From positions 1 through 44,564 of the forward strand of contig JAJKJM010000132.1 of assembly GCA_021153985.1 (NCBI GenBank): DNA of 44,564 nt, in the 5' to 3' direction. The notes beneath the pieces are model-generated. The model saw only the letters and a list, made by a program, of their open reading frames with translations. It made no database searches and was not told where the DNA came from. Shown piece after piece: positions 41,479-44,564 of the stretch; position 1 is the stretch's first letter; the number at the start of each line of letters is the position of its first letter. Made by a program: the position numbers and the translations under genes. This DNA is from Polaromonas sp. (GTDB lineage Bacteria > Pseudomonadota > Gammaproteobacteria > Burkholderiales > Burkholderiaceae_C).

Positions 41479-41526
41479 GCCTCCAGCCCTTTAGCTGTAT
41501 AGACTGGCAGCTCCTGAATTCATAGC
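41479..41526 (-). repeat. Interspersed repeat, copy 8 (parA-sirB1 gap, reverse orientation)
   Basis: On the minus strand the core is GCTAT-GAATTCA-GGAGC (41526 to 41510). TGCC follows, and GGGC lies exactly 20 bases after the core with GGAGGC next. Further minus-strand sequence (CTTTTCTCTTATAAAA) continues the likeness to copy 2. It is the only copy in reverse orientation. Confidence 0.75.
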
Positions 41527-41554
41527 AAGGCAGCGAGCCACCCAGCGCAGAAAA

Positions 41555-42406
41555 TCAGTGACGGCCCCGACGCAACTGGGCCAAGCGCTCGGCCATTGCG
41601 TCAATATCAAGCGCGTCTCCGGCGTTGGCCAGGTAGATTTCGAGGTCGGCCACCGCGCGCTCGGGCTCGCCGTGCGCGGCCCAGGCCAGGCCGCGGTCGC
41701 GGTACTCCGTCCAGGCTTCCGGCTGCAGCACGATCAGGCGGTCCTGCACCGGGATCAGGCGCTGCCAGTCTTCCTGCGTCTTGTGGATTTCTTTGAGGTT
41801 GCGCAGCATGCGGTTGATGATTTCGCGCGGCGCCGCCGACTGCAGGTACAGGCCCATGGGCACCTCGAAGTCCTCTTCCGTGCTGCTGCGCTGCCTGAAG
41901 GGTTCCAGCCGCTCGGACAACTCCTCGCGGCTGAGAGACTGGCCGCTGAAGGGGTCGATGACCACCTGGCCTTTGGGCAGGTTGACCTTGACCATGAAGT
42001 GGCCCGGAAAGGCGACGCCTCGTGCGTTCAGGCCCAGCCCAAGCGCCAGCTCGAGCCACAGCACAGCCAGCGTGATCGGGATGCCGCGGCGCGTGCGCAA
42101 TACGGCGTTCAGGTAGCTGTTGTCGGGGTCGTAGTAATCGTTGACGTTGCCGCCGAAGTTCAGGTCGTGAAAGAAGAACTGGTTGAGCGCGCGCAGCCGC
42201 TGCAGCGCGGGTGCGTCGGCCGGCAGGCGGCGCTTCAGGCGGGCCAGTAGCTGGTCGACATCGCCCAGCACCTGCTGCACATCCAGGTCGGGGTATTCGT
42301 CCTGCGCCAGGCTGACGGCGGCCTCGAGCAGGGGGAAGTGTTCGTCGCTTTCCACCAGGCTGGAAAAGTACTGCAACGGTGACGGCACGGTCAGATTTAA
42401 TTGCAT
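41555..42406 (-). CDS. SirB1 family protein (transglutaminase-like plus TPR)
   Basis: A 283-residue protein of the SirB1/YchA family. The central part FFFHDLNFGGNVNDYYDPDNSYLNAVLRTRRGIPITLAVLWLEL has the characteristic Asn-Ser-Tyr and RRGIPITL pattern of the transglutaminase-like domain. GVAFPGHFMVKV follows and carries a His. The rest is a short TPR-type helical region. The biochemical role is unknown. It is convergent with parA and downstream of murJ on the same strand after a terminator. Confidence 0.82.
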   Translation of the reverse strand: MQLNLTVPSPLQYFSSLVESDEHFPLLEAAVSLAQDEYPDLDVQQVLGDVDQLLARLKRRLPADAPALQRLRALNQFFFHDLNFGGNVNDYYDPDNSYLNAVLRTRRGIPITLAVLWLELALGLGLNARGVAFPGHFMVKVNLPKGQVVIDPFSGQSLSREELSERLEPFRQRSSTEEDFEVPMGLYLQSAAPREIINRMLRNLKEIHKTQEDWQRLIPVQDRLIVLQPEAWTEYRDRGLAWAAHGEPERAVADLEIYLANAGDALDIDAMAERLAQLRRGRH

Positions 42407-42430
42407 GACGCTACTGTCTCATAAACCGGC

Positions 42431-42460
42431 GAAAAAAGGGAATCAAGGAATGCCCTTGAT
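42431..42460 (-). terminator. Rho-independent terminator of murJ
   Basis: On the minus strand, arms ATCAAGG (42460-42454) and CCTTGAT (42448-42442) pair perfectly around a five-base loop. Four bases later comes a run of six T (42437-42432). It begins 45 bases after the murJ stop. Confidence 0.75.
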
Positions 42461-42504
42461 GAGTCTGAAAAAAGCCACAATCACCACGGCCCAACCGTGG
42501 GGAT

Positions 42505-44070
42505 TCAATGTTTCAGAAGTTTTCTGACCTTTAAACCCGACACCCAGAGCGCTACAAAATAAAGAGCGGCTGACACAAGCAGGACAAGGGCCAGAAGCCC
42601 AATCCGCTCAAAGGAATGGCCTTTGAGGCCGATCCAGTTGACCGCGCCGGCGGCCCACAGCAAAAACACCGCCAGCAATGCGCTGGCCGCCAGCACCTGC
42701 AGCGCAAACACGCCCCAACCGGGTGCGGGCGTGTAACTGCCGCGGCGCTTGAGCCCCCACAGCAGCCACAGCGCATTGATCAGCGCGCCGATGCCGATGG
42801 CCAGCGCCAGCCCGGCATGTTGCAGGAAAGGCACGAGGGCCAGGTTGAGCAACTGCGTGACCGCCAGCACCACGATGGCGATGCGCACCGGGGTCTTGAT
42901 GTCCTGGCTGGCGTAAAAACCCGGCGCCAGCACCTTGATGGCCACCAGTCCCAGCAGCCCGGCGCCGTAGCCCATGAGCGCCGTGGTGGTCTGCTGTACA
43001 TCGCGGTCGCTGAAGGCGCCGTAGTGGTAAAGCGTAGCGACCAGAGGCTGGGCAAACGTCAAAAGCGCCACGCCGCAGGGCACGGCCAGCAACACGACAA
43101 GCCGCAGGCCCCAGTCCAGCATGGCCGAGTATCTGGCGTCGTCACCGGCGGCCTTGGCGGCCGAGAGCTGCGGCATCAGCACCACGCCGATGGCCACGCC
43201 CAGCATGGCGGTCGGGAACTCCATCAGCCGGTCGGCATAGGTGAGCCAGCTGACGCTGCCGGGCGTAAGGTGCGAGGCGATCTGGGTGTTGATCAACAGC
43301 GATATCTGCGCCACGCTGACCCCCAGCAAAGCCGGCACCATCAGCCTGGTGATGTTTTGGCTGGCGGGATCGGCCCAGGCGGCCTTGATGGTGCTCCAGC
43401 GCAAGCCGATGCGCGGCAACAGGCCCAGCCGCGCCAGGGCCGGCACCTGCACCGCCAGCTGCAAAATGCCGCCCAGCATGACGCCCCCGCCCAGCGCATA
43501 GACCGGCTCAATGCCCAGCGTCTTGAACCAGGGCGCGCCCAGCCAGGCCGCCAGGATCATGGCCACGTTGAGCAACACCGGCGTGGCCGCCGGCACGGCA
43601 AAGCGCCGCCAGGTGTTGAGCACGCCGGACGACAACGCCACCAGCGACATGAAACCGATGTAGGGGAACATCCAGCGCGTCATGAACACGGCCGCCTCGA
43701 AGCCACGCGGCTCCTGCTTCAGGCCGCTGGCCATGGCCCAGACCAGCACCGGCGCCGCCGCGACACCGGCGACGCAAGTCAACAACAGCGCCCAGGCCAG
43801 CAGCGTGGCGACCCGGTCAATCAGGACCTTGGTCTGGTCATCCCCGTTTTGCGCCTTGCTGGCCGCCAGAACAGGCACAAACGCCTGGCTGAAAGCCCCC
43901 TCGGCAAACAGCCGGCGAAACAGGTTGGGGATGCGAAACGCCACGTTGAAGGCATCCGTCATGGCACTGGCGCCAAAAGTAGAGGCAATCAGCAGTTCCC
44001 GCACCAAACCGGTGATTCGGGAGACGAGCGTTAAAAGGGATACGGTGGAGGCAGATTTAAAAAGTGACAC
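42505..44070 (-). CDS. murJ: Lipid II flippase MurJ
   Basis: This inner-membrane flippase moves lipid II to the periplasmic face for peptidoglycan synthesis. The 521-residue protein has fourteen predicted helices, the opening MSLFKSASTVSLLTLVSRITG with the family's basic residues, and FGASAMTDAFNVAFRIPNLFRRLFAEGAF, the best-conserved MurJ stretch. RDVQQTTTALMGYG is also typical. It is divergent from rpsT, as is common in this group, and ends at a good terminator. Confidence 0.95.
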   Translation of the reverse strand: MSLFKSASTVSLLTLVSRITGLVRELLIASTFGASAMTDAFNVAFRIPNLFRRLFAEGAFSQAFVPVLAASKAQNGDDQTKVLIDRVATLLAWALLLTCVAGVAAAPVLVWAMASGLKQEPRGFEAAVFMTRWMFPYIGFMSLVALSSGVLNTWRRFAVPAATPVLLNVAMILAAWLGAPWFKTLGIEPVYALGGGVMLGGILQLAVQVPALARLGLLPRIGLRWSTIKAAWADPASQNITRLMVPALLGVSVAQISLLINTQIASHLTPGSVSWLTYADRLMEFPTAMLGVAIGVVLMPQLSAAKAAGDDARYSAMLDWGLRLVVLLAVPCGVALLTFAQPLVATLYHYGAFSDRDVQQTTTALMGYGAGLLGLVAIKVLAPGFYASQDIKTPVRIAIVVLAVTQLLNLALVPFLQHAGLALAIGIGALINALWLLWGLKRRGSYTPAPGWGVFALQVLAASALLAVFLLWAAGAVNWIGLKGHSFERIGLLALVLLVSAALYFVALWVSGLKVRKLLKH

Positions 44071-44183
44071 AGAGGGAGTTTAGCCGTGGCCTCCCGAAGC
44101 CCAGACACGGCAGGAAAATCAACGCAACTGCTTGAATTCAGGCATCAAATCGGGCTCAAGCCCAAGTACAACGCGGGTAAGTT

Positions 44184-44200
44184 GCTACTGATTTGATAGC
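44184..44200 (+). repeat. Interspersed repeat, copy 9 (core only)
   Basis: The core GCTAC-TGATTTG-ATAGC has one changed arm base. The downstream GGGC is not present. It lies in the 309-base murJ-rpsT gap. Confidence 0.5.
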
Positions 44201-44269
44201 AGCTGACCGCAAAACCCTTCTTCACCAGCACAAGCCGTGGAACCGGCTTTGCCGGGCCACAGGCGGGCG

Positions 44270-44284
44270 GCCCCCTGAGGGGGC
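44270..44284. repeat. Perfect palindrome GCCCCCT-G-AGGGGGC upstream of rpsT
   Basis: Seven-base arms pair around a single G. The 309-base gap 44071-44379 also contains repeat copy 9 and the rpsT promoter, and I see no gene in it. The GC-rich palindrome could be a folded DNA or RNA element. I recall similar C-run/G-run palindromes in Comamonadaceae genomes but cannot check this. Confidence 0.5.
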
Positions 44285-44317
44285 AAGGAATTACACGCAG
44301 TGAATGACTGTGGGGGC

Positions 44318-44323
44318 TATAAT
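44318..44323 (+). promoter_or_regulatory. -10 box of rpsT
   Basis: A perfect TATAAT lies 56 bases before the rpsT start. The -35 region is not clear. The leader contains an AAAGGA ribosome-binding site. Confidence 0.6.
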
Positions 44324-44379
44324 CAGAGGCTTTGCTGCAACATCCACAGACTCCTCCCCAGGATTAAAGGAATTTATAT

Positions 44380-44564
44380 ATGGCTACCGCCAAACCCAAG
44401 AAAAAGAACCCCCGCCTCGCGTCAGGCCGCAAACGCGTCCGCCAGGACGTCAAACTCAACGCTGCGAACACCTCGCTGCGCTCCAAATACCGCACCGCTG
44501 TGAAAAACGTCGAAAAAGCCGTTGCAGCCGGTGACAAAGACAAAGCCAAGGACCTGTTCGCCAA
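44380..44564 (+). CDS. rpsT: 30S ribosomal protein S20, 3' end cut by window edge
   Basis: This small basic protein binds 16S rRNA early in 30S assembly. The 61 full codons seen begin [19 protein letters not shown] and continue with [21 protein letters not shown], the S20 pattern. The usual length is near 88 residues, so about a third is missing. AAAGGA precedes the ATG and a TATAAT promoter lies 56 bases upstream. Confidence 0.95.
   Translation, partial: MATAKPKKKNPRLASGRKRVRQDVKLNAANTSLRSKYRTAVKNVEKAVAAGDKDKAKDLFA

Noticed and set aside
42616-44034. A 472-codon plus-strand open frame over murJ.
   Set aside because: Extremely rich in His, Gln, Arg and Gly, antisense to the clear MurJ gene.

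Overview
The window is a continuous piece of a high-GC betaproteobacterial chromosome. It most likely comes from the Comamonadaceae (Polaromonas, Rhodoferax or Variovorax type). The basis is the character of the proteins, the pcnB-folK / HAD-hda-perM / purM neighbourhood, the sugar-acid genes, and a GCTAT-N7-ATAGC interspersed repeat that I associate from memory with this family. The species cannot be named from the sequence alone. No tRNA, rRNA, CRISPR array, insertion sequence or prophage gene was seen.

Layout. 1-8031: a carbohydrate region with a sugar-binding ABC protein (cut by the left edge), a 2-hydroxyacid dehydrogenase, and a divergent operon of sugar-acid dehydratase, kdgK, dgoK, dgoA and an SDR dehydrogenase, followed by an SRPBCC protein. 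This is a De Ley-Doudoroff type route from sugar acids through 2-keto-3-deoxy sugar acids to pyruvate and glyceraldehyde-3-phosphate. 8044-15079: a LysE exporter, Tag glycosylase, CorA, a MarR-controlled divergent unit (MFS transporter plus MaoC protein against a thioesterase), GNAT, Nudix and a P-loop kinase-like protein. 15274-17456: a persulfide-response cassette (persulfide dioxygenase-like enzyme, BigR/SqrR-type repressor, two YeeE/YedE half-transporters) with a clear operator. 17554-23947: a bestrophin remnant, an unknown exported protein, gloA, edd-eda, an OmpA-like protein, chaC and a lipoprotein SodC. 24008-28055: a TetR-controlled molybdenum hydroxylase operon (IorA and IorB types plus a MocA-type cofactor enzyme). 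28160-36395: pdxH, an AT-rich membrane glycosyltransferase, folK, pcnB, a HAD phosphatase, hda, perM and purM. 36435-44564: an MFS transporter, EamA transporter, HIT-like protein, LysR regulator, an orphan MipZ-like ParA ATPase, a SirB1-family protein, murJ and the start of rpsT.

The most interesting observations are these. (1) The orphan ParA/MipZ-like ATPase ends in a long Pro/Ala/Ser-rich tail capped by a peptide that closely resembles the C-terminal peptide of FtsZ. (2) A short interspersed repeat occurs nine times; four copies lie inside genes and all are read in the same codon phase. (3) Three local regulators (TetR, MarR, BigR-like) have palindromic operators that can be read directly from the DNA. 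(4) Several genes have a -10-like hexamer five to seven bases before the start codon and no ribosome-binding site, which suggests leaderless mRNAs.

Metabolically, the window joins two aldolase routes that make pyruvate (DgoA for the galactonate type, Edd/Eda for 6-phosphogluconate) with thiol, sulfide and methylglyoxal handling (persulfide dioxygenase, ChaC, GloA, SodC) and core replication, RNA, folate and cell-wall genes.
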